Part shown: positions 22,101 to 31,670 of the stretch, one piece after another
How positions within the stretch are numbered: position 1 is the first letter of the stretch
Layout: every line of letters starts with the position of its first letter
From: Cylindrotheca closterium
Lineage: Eukaryota; Bacillariophyta; Bacillariophyceae; Bacillariales; Bacillariaceae
NCBI GenBank assembly: GCA_933822405.4
Contig: CAKOGP040002513.1
Coordinates: 33,629-89,982 of the forward strand
Length of the DNA stretch: 56,354 nucleotides
Reading direction: 5' to 3'
Program-made: the position numbers and the translations under genes
The notes under the pieces: model-generated
The model's input: the letters and a program-made list of their open reading frames with translations, nothing else
The model's database searches: none
What the model was told of the DNA's origin: nothing

Positions 22101-23100
22101 ATTGCCGACAGCTTTCCCTTCGGAAGCACCATCCACAAAGCCATCGATAGCGGCAAGTTCCTTCCCAACCATCAGCGCCAGTGCGTTACCCAGTGCGGCA
22201 CCCACTGTGGTTGGTTCCTCGGCTCCTTCGACTCCACGTCCATCCAGTGCACCTTCGGTAGCACCTGTTAGTTCAAGCCCATCGTTCAATCCTACAATCC
22301 CGGCACCATCGGATCCTCCTTCACAGACTATCACTCACTTTCCGTCATTTGCACCAAGCCTGGCGCCTACTGCGATATGCTATTGCATGGATGAAACAGC
22401 GGACTCTGCGCCTTCCTGTGACGGAACCGTGGCAAACCATGAGATTGGCTGCGAGAGCTGTATCGGTGCCTATAGTTGCTCCATGATGCAATCCAATCCC
22501 AACTCGAATCCAACGATTGGCATCAGTTCTTGCCAAGGAGAAAGCGCCTGTGGCTGGGCAACGGTGATTTCCATTGGAGATAACAGTTGTCACGGGCTCT
22601 ACACTTGCGAAGGGCGACTAATCGAGGCAGGTTCTGGTAGCTGTACCTCGAACTATGCTTGTACGGCGGATTTCTGGGGATCTACAGTGAGCACACTGTC
22701 CGCTGGTGGACAGTCTTGCAATGGTGAATACAGTTGCTACTCCCACGAGCTCGTTGCGAGATCACAGAGTTGCAAGGATACCTATGCCTGTGCCGGGCGC
22801 GCAAAAATGTTTGTTGCGGACAATGCCTGTCAAGGGAACAATGCCTGCAGTGGTGCAGTATTCAGTAGAGGCTCACTATACCAGGCACAAACGGAGACAT
22901 CCTACTTTGGCAACGGTAGCTGTACTTGCCCAACCTGCTGTACCTGTATGATTCGAGTCGTATCTGGTCGCTGTACCACTCTCGGCGAGTGCTGTGATAT
23001 TGATGATCCAACTTTGAAGGCAGCTGGAGTCCAAGATAATACAGAAGAGGAAATGAAAAAAGATCTTGGAGTACTTTATCTTTCTTCACTGTTTGCGTAA
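19177..23100 (+). CDS. Paralog F: type II mucin-like membrane protein, Cys-rich tip
   Basis: At 1307 residues this is one of the largest members. The N-terminal 610 residues are disordered: an acidic start, Ser/Arg-rich segments, a series of short RHSEHSPKRS repeats (about 150-220), then six or so (L/Y)YGxDDxxAKAKA...PGxE repeats. The transmembrane helix is at about 613-637 after IK and a KKKRSKRR cluster. The ectodomain (about 685-865) has the family Cys (EDC, AGC, VCVDTATPELC), the sequon NQT and RXL sites (RKL, RQL). A Pro/Ser/Thr stalk spans about 870-1065. The Cys-rich module begins at 1068 (CYCMD) and has no intron. It closes with CTCPTCCTCM and GECCDIDDPT. The tip is close to that of B. 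Confidence 0.9.
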   Translation: MSISPLGSKASIAEAVAITDDTENEDNDDLLIRSEQSRISETSESRRRSGRSRSGSKGRKSSHKRSSGSSHHPRRRTKQSHSPMRSSSRSGGSCSSGDQMLFTDSDEEEYYAKESISRSSRTSPKPDKRGASIKSFYDDDDDAKPRAKGLRHHSEHSPKRSPKHSPNPSKGSISSRHSEHSPKRTSSRHSEHSPKRSSSRHSGHSPKRSPKKDSSTRSKGLTASSRHSTEDSTATQKAIDEANRRHSSDLVLTSWHSRSSRSNSSSNNSTESPNGEPKASGASRGSKTSRSSKHNQSSKRSLRSNGMEFASPSGQSRKSAGSAKSADILYGDEDAKAKGRGSGSGGSKPRSLTPGIEFLSPSGQSRKSASTSRSAGTSKSADLLYGDDDVKAKAKASRNSSRSRSPKPGFELMSPSGHRSSGKASKSSRNIALLYGEEDDDAKAKSKASRSSKQSLKPGMEIVPNTIGTSMSTISTAPTSQILYGMSSEHSDSISAAHSKESNGTKSTVEILYGGEDADAKIKARRSRGSGRPSHHNPGVERVTETESSSGHSTRSTTPPVDGPVVTGMMINDNSASFRTAPKNNSVVVNNATVPSNKKKRSKRRNRFSFIKWTLLACIVLVLVVGGGIIAYLALRNGDEDAVQGAEAQDVDSQDPNANTPEAPAGAPSGIITPTAPPTNKKTLDPPSAEDCAAIMKNQTIAGGGNNPANWKANIQINVKGETGMTDEMVQELLNSIQELLLPSMAGCTSSSDERKLIRTGASFSSRQLQVVIDDSSRFAILYAFVKGEVQQDAVCVDTATPELCYIVLVEFFIYLDADISSDELGDILMEELEDGNDIVSKLNLGDWFLSANVTNITDVTQAADASSMSPTDAFAGSRSPSKSPTMSPTVLSPTKVPDSPTAVPVLEPTGTPTDIPAEGTTSTPLQTPSAMPTDVTSSSPSTMPSESPSETPSSSPSSSPTSMPVVGPSPPPTALPTAFPSEAPSTKPSIAASSFPTISASALPSAAPTVVGSSAPSTPRPSSAPSVAPVSSSPSFNPTIPAPSDPPSQTITHFPSFAPSLAPTAICYCMDETADSAPSCDGTVANHEIGCESCIGAYSCSMMQSNPNSNPTIGISSCQGESACGWATVISIGDNSCHGLYTCEGRLIEAGSGSCTSNYACTADFWGSTVSTLSAGGQSCNGEYSCYSHELVARSQSCKDTYACAGRAKMFVADNACQGNNACSGAVFSRGSLYQAQTETSYFGNGSCTCPTCCTCMIRVVSGRCTTLGECCDIDDPTLKAAGVQDNTEEEMKKDLGVLYLSSLFA

Positions 23101-23627
23101 CTAAACTGAACCTACTTTTGGGCAATCAGCCCAGTAAATGAAATATTTCTTCTCGCTATTATAATCAGACAAACATATTTCTACCTGCATTTTTGACAAA
23201 ACTGTATTTTTGGGCCGACCTGAAACTATTGCAGTGTACCTACTCGGAGAACGTCGATGGGGTCATTAGCTTTTTTTTATCGGATCGTTCTTTTCCCCAC
23301 ACTTGCCAAAATTCAAAATTCACCGTTTGTTTCGCAGTCGTTAAATACAAGTGATTACAAACTCACACCTCAAATTGCCAATTAATAAAATAAACTGCCA
23401 CCCAAGAAGTATTACTTAAAGGAATGCGCAGATCGAAAAACACCACATCGTTTGTACACGAGCGCATCAACTACGGAAAAGTGTATCGCATTCCCACAAA
23501 ACCACGACATCACACACACATTACTGTTGTGACTGATTGTCAGTCATTTGTTTCGCGTCTCACAAAAACAACATCCGACGCAGACTAACTCGTTTCAAGT
23601 GCTTCGTTTTATTCAAACAAAGACAAA
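23101..23627. other. Intergenic region F-G
   Basis: This is an AT-rich spacer with the 3' UTR of F and the upstream region of G. I see no gene or long repeat. Confidence 0.45.
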
Positions 23628-26135
23628 ATGAGCAGCAACAATAACGACGAAGTCCTCTTTGGAGACGCTGATGAGAAGGCCAAGGCCAAGGCTTCTATGG
23701 GAACCAATAAGGCTTCGGCACCTGGTGTGGTAGCTGTCAATGATGACGACAACGACCGTTCCAGCAGAAGCGGGGACAGCAGTAGGCGGGACAAGCGTAA
23801 GAGCAAGCATCACTCTAGCAGCCGAAGCGACCGCAATATCTCTAGCAGCGGCAGGAGTTCCAAGTCTCCCAACCGAAGCAGCACCAGCAGAAGAACCACC
23901 AGTTCCAAGAGTCCCCATAGATCTTCTTCCAATAAGCGAGATCATCGTGACCACCATCATCGTGACCACAAATCATCCAAGAGTAGATCCAACGGCGAAC
24001 GAAGCAGCAGCAAGCATCATTCCAGTGATGGTGGTGGTGGTGGTTCGCGTTCCAGCAAGCGCCACAGCAGCAGTAGCAGGTCGCCCCCTAGAAGTGACAA
24101 GAACGATCATGCTGCTAATACTGCTAATACTACTACGATTCCAGAAGTAGATGTACCCAGCAAGAACGACAAACTGCTCTTTGGTACGGATCAAGATGTC
24201 AAGGCAAAAGCAGCTGGTGGTGGTGGTGGAAAAGCTACTGCGCCAGGTGTGCAACGGATTGAGGAATCGGCCAAACCTACTCAACCTGGCGACAAGGGAT
24301 ACGTCGAAGATCCTGTCTTTGCTGGCAATAATAACAATATTAATAATAGAAAAGCCACCACCAAGAGCAGCAAACGCAACATGACACCTTCGGGCATTGC
24401 GGTTGCAAAAGATGGCGTCGTTACAGTCGACACGAAGAAGGATGCGAATGATATGGATGCCTTGGCGGTTCCAAACGATCCTCTCGAAAATGACGACCAA
24501 GACCAAGAAGAAGAAAAGGCAAAGTCTAGACAGGACAAGAAAAAGGAAGAAGAGAAAAAGAAAAAGAAGAACAGGTGCATTCTGATTCTCATCTTTGTCT
24601 TGTTGCTTCTCATTGCCGCGGGAGTTGGTGTTTTCTTTGGACTCCGCAGCGGTGACGACGACGACAATATCACTGGCACTCAAAGTGCCGTGGATCCCAC
24701 CGTGGCACCTGTCGTTCCAACCCAACCACCTTCTGTCGCTCCCTCCAATTCCCCGACAGAAATACAATACGATCCTCCTAGTGAGGAAGATTGCCTTGCC
24801 ATTTCGAGAAACGAAACCATTGCGAGACAACAAGGCCTGGAAGAGGTTGACTTTGGCATTGGCTTTGATGTCACTCTGTCGGTAGCAGGTAATATTACCG
24901 GCCCCACAATCAAAACACTTTTGGATGCGATTCAAGAGAAACTCCTTCCACCCTTGGTGGGTTGCGATAATGATGATGATATCAGTCGCCGACGCAACTT
25001 GATTCGAGGAGGGGTCTCTAGGAGGAGGCAGCAAGAAGTCAATAATAACGATCTTGACAACATTCGATATGCAATTCTAAATGCCTTTGTCAATGGTAAA
25101 GAAAAACCTGATGTTGCCTGCCAGAACTCGCCGTCTCCTGAAAATTGTCACCGGGTCATGGTGGATTTGACAGCTATACTGAAGGGACCTGTCAGGAAAC
25201 TCGATATTATCCGTTTGATCTCTGAAGAATGGAAGAAGGGAAATAATTTGGTGGCTCCTTTGGATCTCGGAGTCCCATTTTTGGAAGTGATCATGTATAA
25301 CGTCGTGGAAGTGGAACCCACCAATGCTCCAAGCTTCATGCCCACGGATCGTCCAAGTCTTTCACCATCGGGGACTCCCTCGGAGATGCCATCGGCAAGG
25401 CCATCAAATGTTCCAACCTTTGTGCCCTTTCCGGGATCCACACCACGTCCAACTCCATCACCCACACCACCACCGACGGGTGTCCCATCAACTGCCCCAA
25501 CCAGAAGACTTACTGCTGCTCCGTCCACTCCTGCTCCAACACTAGCCCCAATAGTTGGACCAACACTTCCACCCACTCCGGGACCAACGCTGCCGCCAAC
25601 CCCTGTACCGACATTGGTATCCGGTCCAACCAATGCTCCTGTTGCGGGATCGACATTGGCACCAACAACAACTCCAGTGGTTGAATCGACGCCAGCACCA
25701 ACTTTGGCCCCAGTGGTTGAATCGACGCCGGCTCCTGTATCCGACCCAACCACTGCTCCAGCTGGAGTAACTACACCCGGACCAACACTCACACCAGCGC
25801 CAACACCGGCACCAACTTTGGCTCCAGTGGTTGGACCAACCCCTCCTCCGACGGCGGCGCCGACATCTCCACCAACGCTGTCGCCCTCCAAATCACCAAC
25901 GGTTGCACCGAGTGCACCTCCAACAGTCACACCAAGTCTGGTACCATCTTCCAGTCCGTCCAAACAGCCAAGCAAGAAACCAACCCCCAGTCCAACAACA
26001 GCAAGACCAACGAAAAATCCAACTCCCACACCAACAACAGCAAGACCAACCGGGATTCCATCTGCCAGTCCAACAATATCACCTGCCCCTACAGAACGAC
26101 CTGCAATTATTTGTATCGGTCTTGTGTGCGTCTAA
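23628..26135 (+). CDS. Paralog G: type II mucin-like membrane protein without a full terminal module
   Basis: The protein has 835 residues. It opens with a repeat nearly identical to that of C (NNNDEVLFGDADEKAKAKAS), then a Ser/Arg/His-rich tract, a second LFGTDQDVKAKAAGG...PGVQRI repeat, GDKGYVEDPVF and NDMDALAVPNDP. The transmembrane helix is at about 317-341 after a KKKKKNR cluster. The ectodomain (about 380-565) has the four Cys (EDC, VGC, ACQNSPSPENC) and RXL (RNL). A long Pro/Thr stalk follows. The protein ends abruptly in AIICIGLVCV, which could be the stump of a lost Cys-rich module (compare AICYC in F). No Cys-rich sequence follows downstream. Confidence 0.87.
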   Translation: MSSNNNDEVLFGDADEKAKAKASMGTNKASAPGVVAVNDDDNDRSSRSGDSSRRDKRKSKHHSSSRSDRNISSSGRSSKSPNRSSTSRRTTSSKSPHRSSSNKRDHRDHHHRDHKSSKSRSNGERSSSKHHSSDGGGGGSRSSKRHSSSSRSPPRSDKNDHAANTANTTTIPEVDVPSKNDKLLFGTDQDVKAKAAGGGGGKATAPGVQRIEESAKPTQPGDKGYVEDPVFAGNNNNINNRKATTKSSKRNMTPSGIAVAKDGVVTVDTKKDANDMDALAVPNDPLENDDQDQEEEKAKSRQDKKKEEEKKKKKNRCILILIFVLLLLIAAGVGVFFGLRSGDDDDNITGTQSAVDPTVAPVVPTQPPSVAPSNSPTEIQYDPPSEEDCLAISRNETIARQQGLEEVDFGIGFDVTLSVAGNITGPTIKTLLDAIQEKLLPPLVGCDNDDDISRRRNLIRGGVSRRRQQEVNNNDLDNIRYAILNAFVNGKEKPDVACQNSPSPENCHRVMVDLTAILKGPVRKLDIIRLISEEWKKGNNLVAPLDLGVPFLEVIMYNVVEVEPTNAPSFMPTDRPSLSPSGTPSEMPSARPSNVPTFVPFPGSTPRPTPSPTPPPTGVPSTAPTRRLTAAPSTPAPTLAPIVGPTLPPTPGPTLPPTPVPTLVSGPTNAPVAGSTLAPTTTPVVESTPAPTLAPVVESTPAPVSDPTTAPAGVTTPGPTLTPAPTPAPTLAPVVGPTPPPTAAPTSPPTLSPSKSPTVAPSAPPTVTPSLVPSSSPSKQPSKKPTPSPTTARPTKNPTPTPTTARPTGIPSASPTISPAPTERPAIICIGLVCV

Positions 26136-27929
26136 CATCCCAACGTCTACGGCTACAGAACCTACCGACTGCTGTGCTACTACCCAATCCATTCAATCTT
26201 CCTCTTTGCGGGCGCGGCTAATACACTCCAACATCTTCATATTTGAAGGCGTTGTTGCGAATTCATCAATGCTGAAGAGGCAAGGAATAATCCTGGCGAT
26301 TGCTCGTTGCAGTAAAACTTCCAGCATTGTTTCGACCAACAGAACAAATAAAATTCAACATTCGGTACACATTTCATATTGACAAACTTGTATATATGTT
26401 TCATAGACCATACTTCAATTTCAGCATTATTTTATTCATTCACTCTACCGAGTAGCCAAGTCTGAAAAGGTTATCAAAGTTTATAGTGTTCAGATACTAT
26501 AGTGTACGGTTCCTCATCTGACGCACTCGATGAAAGTAATCCGTCCGTCATCACAAGAGACCGTGGATATATACACAAGTGCCACAACAAGACACCAAAT
26601 GATATGGGGCATCGATATTCAAACAAGTTCAGTTGTGATTCGTCCACAAGAATGAGTATGGGCTTTTCTGTCTTCTTCTACCCTCGAATATGGTGGCAAT
26701 CGAAATCGCCATCCTAAAATCAAATTGCCAAACTTTCAATGACGCAACCCAGCAACGGACTCTCATTCAATCCACCAATCTCCGCCTTTCTACCTACGGT
26801 ATACCGAGCCGCATCCATCTATTCATTACAGGAGCAAAAGTCCGCAACTAAAAATCATCAAACTTCGACTCAAGAAAGATGAACTGGTAGTATCCAACAT
26901 TATCAAAAAGACATGCGCGTGTTTTCGTCTCGTTTCATGACCCGTCGCATGATGCTTCATCAACCCTAACGTTGTTGCTTCCAAGATGATTCAGTCGGTC
27001 CATCTAGATATTCTGATTACGATATACCTTCTGGACAATCATTTTCGATGACGACGCAGATGTATTCATCATGAGCAATTAGTCGGCGATGAGCGCCGTC
27101 ATACCGCAGCCCTCGTTGTGTCGTACAAAGCAGCTATGAAGCACCGCACTTTCGCATACTATGTTCCGTCGAAAACTTTTAATCCGCTTCCATAGAATGG
27201 GAGAGTATACTCTGTATAGCGATCGTTCTTATTCCCTCGCCTCTCTATAGAGTGGTTCAAAAATACACTGGAGCTACGTGTCAGGTTTCCCACCAGCATC
27301 AAACTTCATCCCTCTGTGCAGCTCAAGATCAGAAGAGGATAATGGCTACCTACAGTACAATAACTGTATCATACGGTAAGACTGCATGCATGATCGTTAT
27401 TGCAACACTGAAGGAGTTTGTTGTTCTACCGCGTGTGGGTCGAATCCTTCGCCAGATTCTTATTTTTCTAAACGAAACATTATTGTGAAGGATTTTCTGA
27501 TTTTGTTATTAATTGTGACTCGTGCCTTCTCATTTCTATTTAACAAAACGAATCACGGTCTGGTCGTAATAAGGTTCCTGTTTTGTTAATCAAAGATTCG
27601 TCGTGTTAATTGTAATCTCCATGAATGGGCCTTCTGCGGTCTTTGGCGAAATGTTTTTGGATCCAAACACCTTTGCAACCGACGAATGCACGAGCATCGC
27701 AATCTCCTTTTCGACATATATTATTGGAATGAATGATACCACGTCGTTGTTGTTGTTGTTGTTGTTTCTTGAGCTGCTTTCTACACGGTATCATTTATTA
27801 AAAAAGATAGTTTCAAGCCCAAACAATCTTGTCTCCTTTCATACAGCATATATCCTTTGTTGGCAAACATAGCGAAGAAGCGAAACCTTTTGCAAAATTG
27901 AACATCCATATACATAAACCGCAATAACA
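26136..27929. other. Long intergenic region G-H
   Basis: This is 1.8 kb without a credible gene. Several short frames cross it (for example 27386-27589, with a small CNTEGVCC cluster). None has an array-family feature, a clear start context or a recognisable domain. I see no LTR copy of the TRIM here. Confidence 0.45.
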
Positions 27930-30900
27930 ATGGACAGCAATGACAGTGTAGCCGATCGGACTGTGCGCCGCAGCAACAACAATAGCGTCGTAAGGACTAT
28001 TGATGATGAGGAGGTAGAAGAGAGATCGAGGACTCTATCGTCTTCCGGATCCTTTTCCATGGGATCTCAGGCATCGGTTTTGGCCGTGAACGAGGAAGAA
28101 GATACACCACGCAAAAAACGAGAACGATCAAATAAGGCTGTCCTCTACGGCGCTGCTGACGAAGACGCCAAGGCAAAAGCAAGGGCTTCCGCAGGCTCGG
28201 GTGCACTGTCGTTGCCAGGGGTGGTGGATGTCAGTGAAGATGGTGTGCTTACACCAAGACAGAAGACCAAACCACCAGTCTCTTCTTCACTTATGCTGGA
28301 TCAGGATGATGGTAAGGGAAAGAAGAAATCTTCCAGACGTGACCGAAAGAGCTCGAGTCGACGAAGTACAGATAGTTCCACCTCTGTGCTCTATGGGGAC
28401 GAAGACGCTAAAGCCAAAGCAAAGCCCTCTTCTGTGTCCAGCTTTCCAGGAGTGGTGGATGTCAGCGAAGATGGCGTGATCATTTCTAGGCGAAAAGGCA
28501 GCAGCAGCAAGCGCTCCTCTTCCAGAGCTGTACTTTATGGGGATGACGAGGATAAAAAGGCCAAAGCAAAGGCTTCCATGGGGGGATCCAGCTTTTCCTC
28601 GCCTGGGGTGGTTTCCGTCAGTGAAGACGGCATTGTTACTCCCAAAAGCTCGCGTTCTGTTGCGTCGTCGCGTTCTGTCACATCCGCGCTCTATGGAGAC
28701 GAAGATGAAAAGTCAAGACTGAGAGCGAAAAGTCCAAGATCCAACAAGCCTGGCATAGTGGCAGTCGATGATGCTGCCAGTGGCTCGAGTAGTCGACGCA
28801 GCAGGAGAAGTCCAAGAGGTTCCAGAAGAAGCACTCGAGGTTCCAGACGCACGGGTAATAGTAGCCGACGATCCAGCCCTCATTCGTCTACAAAAAGCAG
28901 CAACGATGATAGTCTTGGGAGTCACAGCATCGACTTGTTATATGGGGACAATAACGGCGACGACGATGCCAAGGCCAAGGCCAAAAATTCTTCAAATAGT
29001 AGAGCTACGGCTCCAGGTGTGGATCGGATTGGGGAATCCGCATCACCCAAACCAGGTGATAAGGGGTATGTCACAGATCCACTTTTTGCTCGAAATGGAA
29101 AATCGTCAAACATTCGAGGTGTTCAGAAGAATGGGGTGGTGGCTGAAAATGGGGTTCTTCAAAATAATTCAAAGAGCAGGGGGGAAATGGATAGGTTGGC
29201 CACAGCAGGATTCGATCGTACGGAACGATCCGAAGACGACATGATGGTCATGGAGGATAAGGAAAAGGCTTTTGAAAAAGAGAAAAAAGAGGAATCGAAA
29301 TCTAAAAAGAAGGGGTTCTTCCTTATTCTTTTGTGCTGCTGTCTTCTCATTTTGATTGCGGCTGGAGTCGGTGCTTACTTTGCACTTCGCAAAGACGGTG
29401 ACAACTCCACTGACAACACTTTGAAGGAAAACCTGCAAGATCCAACCACCTCGCCTTCGAATGGTCCCTCTCAGCAGAATCCAACTAGTTCTCCGACATT
29501 GGGCCAACTCTATGATCCGCCAAGTCCCGAAGACTGCCTTGCAATCGCCAAGAATGAAACCATCTTTGGACAAGAGAATCTTGCACAGAGTGAGTTTAGC
29601 ATCAACTTGGATGTCACTTTAGATCGAGATGGGGGCATTTCACCAGTGACAAAGCAAGTGTTGATGGATGCTATTCAAGCGAAACTGCTTCCGAAAATTG
29701 CAGGTTGCGATGAATCGCTCAATCGACGCACATTATTCCAAGAAGCCAGCCACCGACGGCATCTTGTTTTCGGATCATCTCGGTTTGTAATCTTCAACGC
29801 GTTTGTATCGGGGAATGAAGATACGGAAGTAGTGTGCAACGATGGAAGCGAATTCCCTGAACTGTGCCATCGAGTGGTAGTGGATTTGACAGTATTCTTG
29901 AAAGGAATCATCAAGTTTATTGATATCGTTAATCTGATTGGAGATGCAGTGCCTGTAGGCACAAACTTGGTGGATCCCTTGGGTTTAGATGTCCCATTCT
30001 ATGAAGTTAAGATGGTTGGTGTCAACATTCTGACGCCGACAGCAGCTCCCTCGTTCGTACCCACGGAAGCACCAAGCAGCTCACCGTCCGATGTTCCATC
30101 ATCGACTCCATCCACATCCGCCCCAACTTCCATACCAACAATGTTTCCGACTTTCATGCCATTTCCTGGATCCACGCCGCGTCCGACTCCATCGCCCACA
30201 CTAGCACCGACCCCGGAGCCAACCGAGGTACCATCTACACAGCCCTCAACAGGTCCTACAGTTGCGGCAAGCTCACTTCCAACCTTGGCTCCTGCATCTG
30301 CGGGTCCAACTTCTTCCTCAAGTCCGACCTTGGCGCCTGCTTCGTCAAGCCCAACGTTCTCCTCGAGTCCAACCGTGGTTCCTGTATCTAGTCCGACCTT
30401 GGCTCCCATGGTGGGTCCAACCTTGGCTCCCATAGCTGGTCCAACTCTGGCACCTGTGACAGCACCAACAATGGCTCCGGTTCTTGGTCCAACAGCACCA
30501 CCACCCACAAATGCACCAATATTGGCGCCTGTTGTTGGTCCAACACCGCCTCCCACAAAGGCACCAACATTGGCTCCGGTAGTTGGCCCAACACCGTTAC
30601 CAACCACCGCGCCACCCACAAAAGCACCAACCTTAGCACCTGTGGTTGGACCAACACTTCCTCCAACGAAAGCACCAACTCCGTTGCCGACGACAGCGTC
30701 ACCCACAAAGGCACCAACAAAGTTCCCGACTTTGGCTCCTGTGGTTGGACCAACACCTCCGCCTACAAAGGCTCCAACACCGCTACCAACAACATTGCCC
30801 CCCACCAAGTTCCCAACCCGTCGACCATCAGTATCACCAAGTGCTTCACCAACGCCGAAGCCCAGTTTGAGCCCCACTTCTTCGCCTTCGGGGTCTCCTA

Positions 30901-31670
30901 TCTCGTCACCCTCGTCTTTGCCGTCCGCCTCGCCTTCCTTATTACCATCATCTTCCCCTTCGATTGTGCCTACCCCAAACTGTTTCTGTCAGAATGTGAA
31001 CAATTGCGACGCAACGATTGCTGGTTTGAGAATAGGTTGTGATTCCTGTGCTTCCAATGGGGCATGTACCAGTCTGAGTCTGTCTGCTGATAGTGGTGCA
31101 ACCTTGACAATCGGAGAAGGTGCATGTACCGGTCGAAATAGTTGCCAAGGAGCTACCATCCATACCATTGGTGACGGAGCGTGTACCGAAGCGACAGCGT
31201 GCGCAGGTCGACATTTGAATGCAGGCGCAACCAGTTGCACTGGGAGGTTTAGTTGCAGTATCGTGGGAAGCGGTCAAGTGTCCATCAATAGCAACAGTGC
31301 CGGTCTATTGACTATAGGAGATGGATCATGCACGGAACAGTACAGTTGCTTCTCATACAATGGGAGTGTTGGAAGCGGTTCATGTACGGGTGAGGGAAGC
31401 TGTGGTGCTCGTAGTATTCTACAAATTGGAGAGGGGTCATGCTTGGGTGAGAACTCTTGTTCAGGCTTGGAGAGAACCAACATTTTCAAAGTTCCAGAAT
31501 CCCCTAGGTCCATCACAGTGGCCGATAACAGTTGCAATTGCGCGGAGTGCTGCATGTGTATGACAGTTGTGAATGTGTCAGGCTCTTGCAATACATCTGG
31601 ATCATGTTGCAGCGCGAACAATCCAACGCAATACGCCAGAACCTTTTCACCAACAGCTAACCTCCAATAA
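27930..31670 (+). CDS. Paralog H: type II mucin-like membrane protein, Cys-rich tip
   Basis: The protein has 1246 residues. The N-terminus (1-455) has five repeats of the [12 protein letters not shown] type, several followed by PGVVDVSEDGV, then PGDKGYVTDPLF. The transmembrane helix, with a CCC run, is at about 462-487 after KSKKK. The ectodomain (about 525-705) starts LYDPPSPEDC and has four Cys, the sequon NETI and RXL sites (RTL, RHL). The Pro/Thr stalk spans about 705-1015. The Cys-rich module starts at 1018 (CFCQNVNNC) and has no intron. It closes with CNCAECCMCM. From 30613 onward the DNA is almost the same as in I. Confidence 0.9.
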   Translation: MDSNDSVADRTVRRSNNNSVVRTIDDEEVEERSRTLSSSGSFSMGSQASVLAVNEEEDTPRKKRERSNKAVLYGAADEDAKAKARASAGSGALSLPGVVDVSEDGVLTPRQKTKPPVSSSLMLDQDDGKGKKKSSRRDRKSSSRRSTDSSTSVLYGDEDAKAKAKPSSVSSFPGVVDVSEDGVIISRRKGSSSKRSSSRAVLYGDDEDKKAKAKASMGGSSFSSPGVVSVSEDGIVTPKSSRSVASSRSVTSALYGDEDEKSRLRAKSPRSNKPGIVAVDDAASGSSSRRSRRSPRGSRRSTRGSRRTGNSSRRSSPHSSTKSSNDDSLGSHSIDLLYGDNNGDDDAKAKAKNSSNSRATAPGVDRIGESASPKPGDKGYVTDPLFARNGKSSNIRGVQKNGVVAENGVLQNNSKSRGEMDRLATAGFDRTERSEDDMMVMEDKEKAFEKEKKEESKSKKKGFFLILLCCCLLILIAAGVGAYFALRKDGDNSTDNTLKENLQDPTTSPSNGPSQQNPTSSPTLGQLYDPPSPEDCLAIAKNETIFGQENLAQSEFSINLDVTLDRDGGISPVTKQVLMDAIQAKLLPKIAGCDESLNRRTLFQEASHRRHLVFGSSRFVIFNAFVSGNEDTEVVCNDGSEFPELCHRVVVDLTVFLKGIIKFIDIVNLIGDAVPVGTNLVDPLGLDVPFYEVKMVGVNILTPTAAPSFVPTEAPSSSPSDVPSSTPSTSAPTSIPTMFPTFMPFPGSTPRPTPSPTLAPTPEPTEVPSTQPSTGPTVAASSLPTLAPASAGPTSSSSPTLAPASSSPTFSSSPTVVPVSSPTLAPMVGPTLAPIAGPTLAPVTAPTMAPVLGPTAPPPTNAPILAPVVGPTPPPTKAPTLAPVVGPTPLPTTAPPTKAPTLAPVVGPTLPPTKAPTPLPTTASPTKAPTKFPTLAPVVGPTPPPTKAPTPLPTTLPPTKFPTRRPSVSPSASPTPKPSLSPTSSPSGSPISSPSSLPSASPSLLPSSSPSIVPTPNCFCQNVNNCDATIAGLRIGCDSCASNGACTSLSLSADSGATLTIGEGACTGRNSCQGATIHTIGDGACTEATACAGRHLNAGATSCTGRFSCSIVGSGQVSINSNSAGLLTIGDGSCTEQYSCFSYNGSVGSGSCTGEGSCGARSILQIGEGSCLGENSCSGLERTNIFKVPESPRSITVADNSCNCAECCMCMTVVNVSGSCNTSGSCCSANNPTQYARTFSPTANLQ
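30613..31467 (+). repeat. Near-identical tract shared with paralog I (37756-38610)
   Basis: About 855 bp of H (end of stalk plus most of the Cys-rich module) matches I at a constant offset of 7143 bp with no indels. Comparing by eye I count about five mismatches, all in the last 230 bp. Just upstream and for about 35 bp just downstream the two genes diverge. The last part (31506 onward) is again very close. Confidence 0.85.

Noticed and set aside
27252..27589. Small Cys-containing frames in the long spacer G-H
   Set aside because: Only one short CNTEGVCC cluster, no signal peptide, no family feature. Too weak to call a gene or peptide.
29999..30877. Long minus-strand frame rich in Gly and Val (GVGAFVGGGVGPTTG), also at 37148-38020, 25148-26029 and 45851-46867
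   Set aside because: It is the antisense of the Pro/Thr stalks (CCAACA repeats read backwards as Val/Gly codons) or of the DUF285 repeats. The sense strand has the family architecture and these frames do not.
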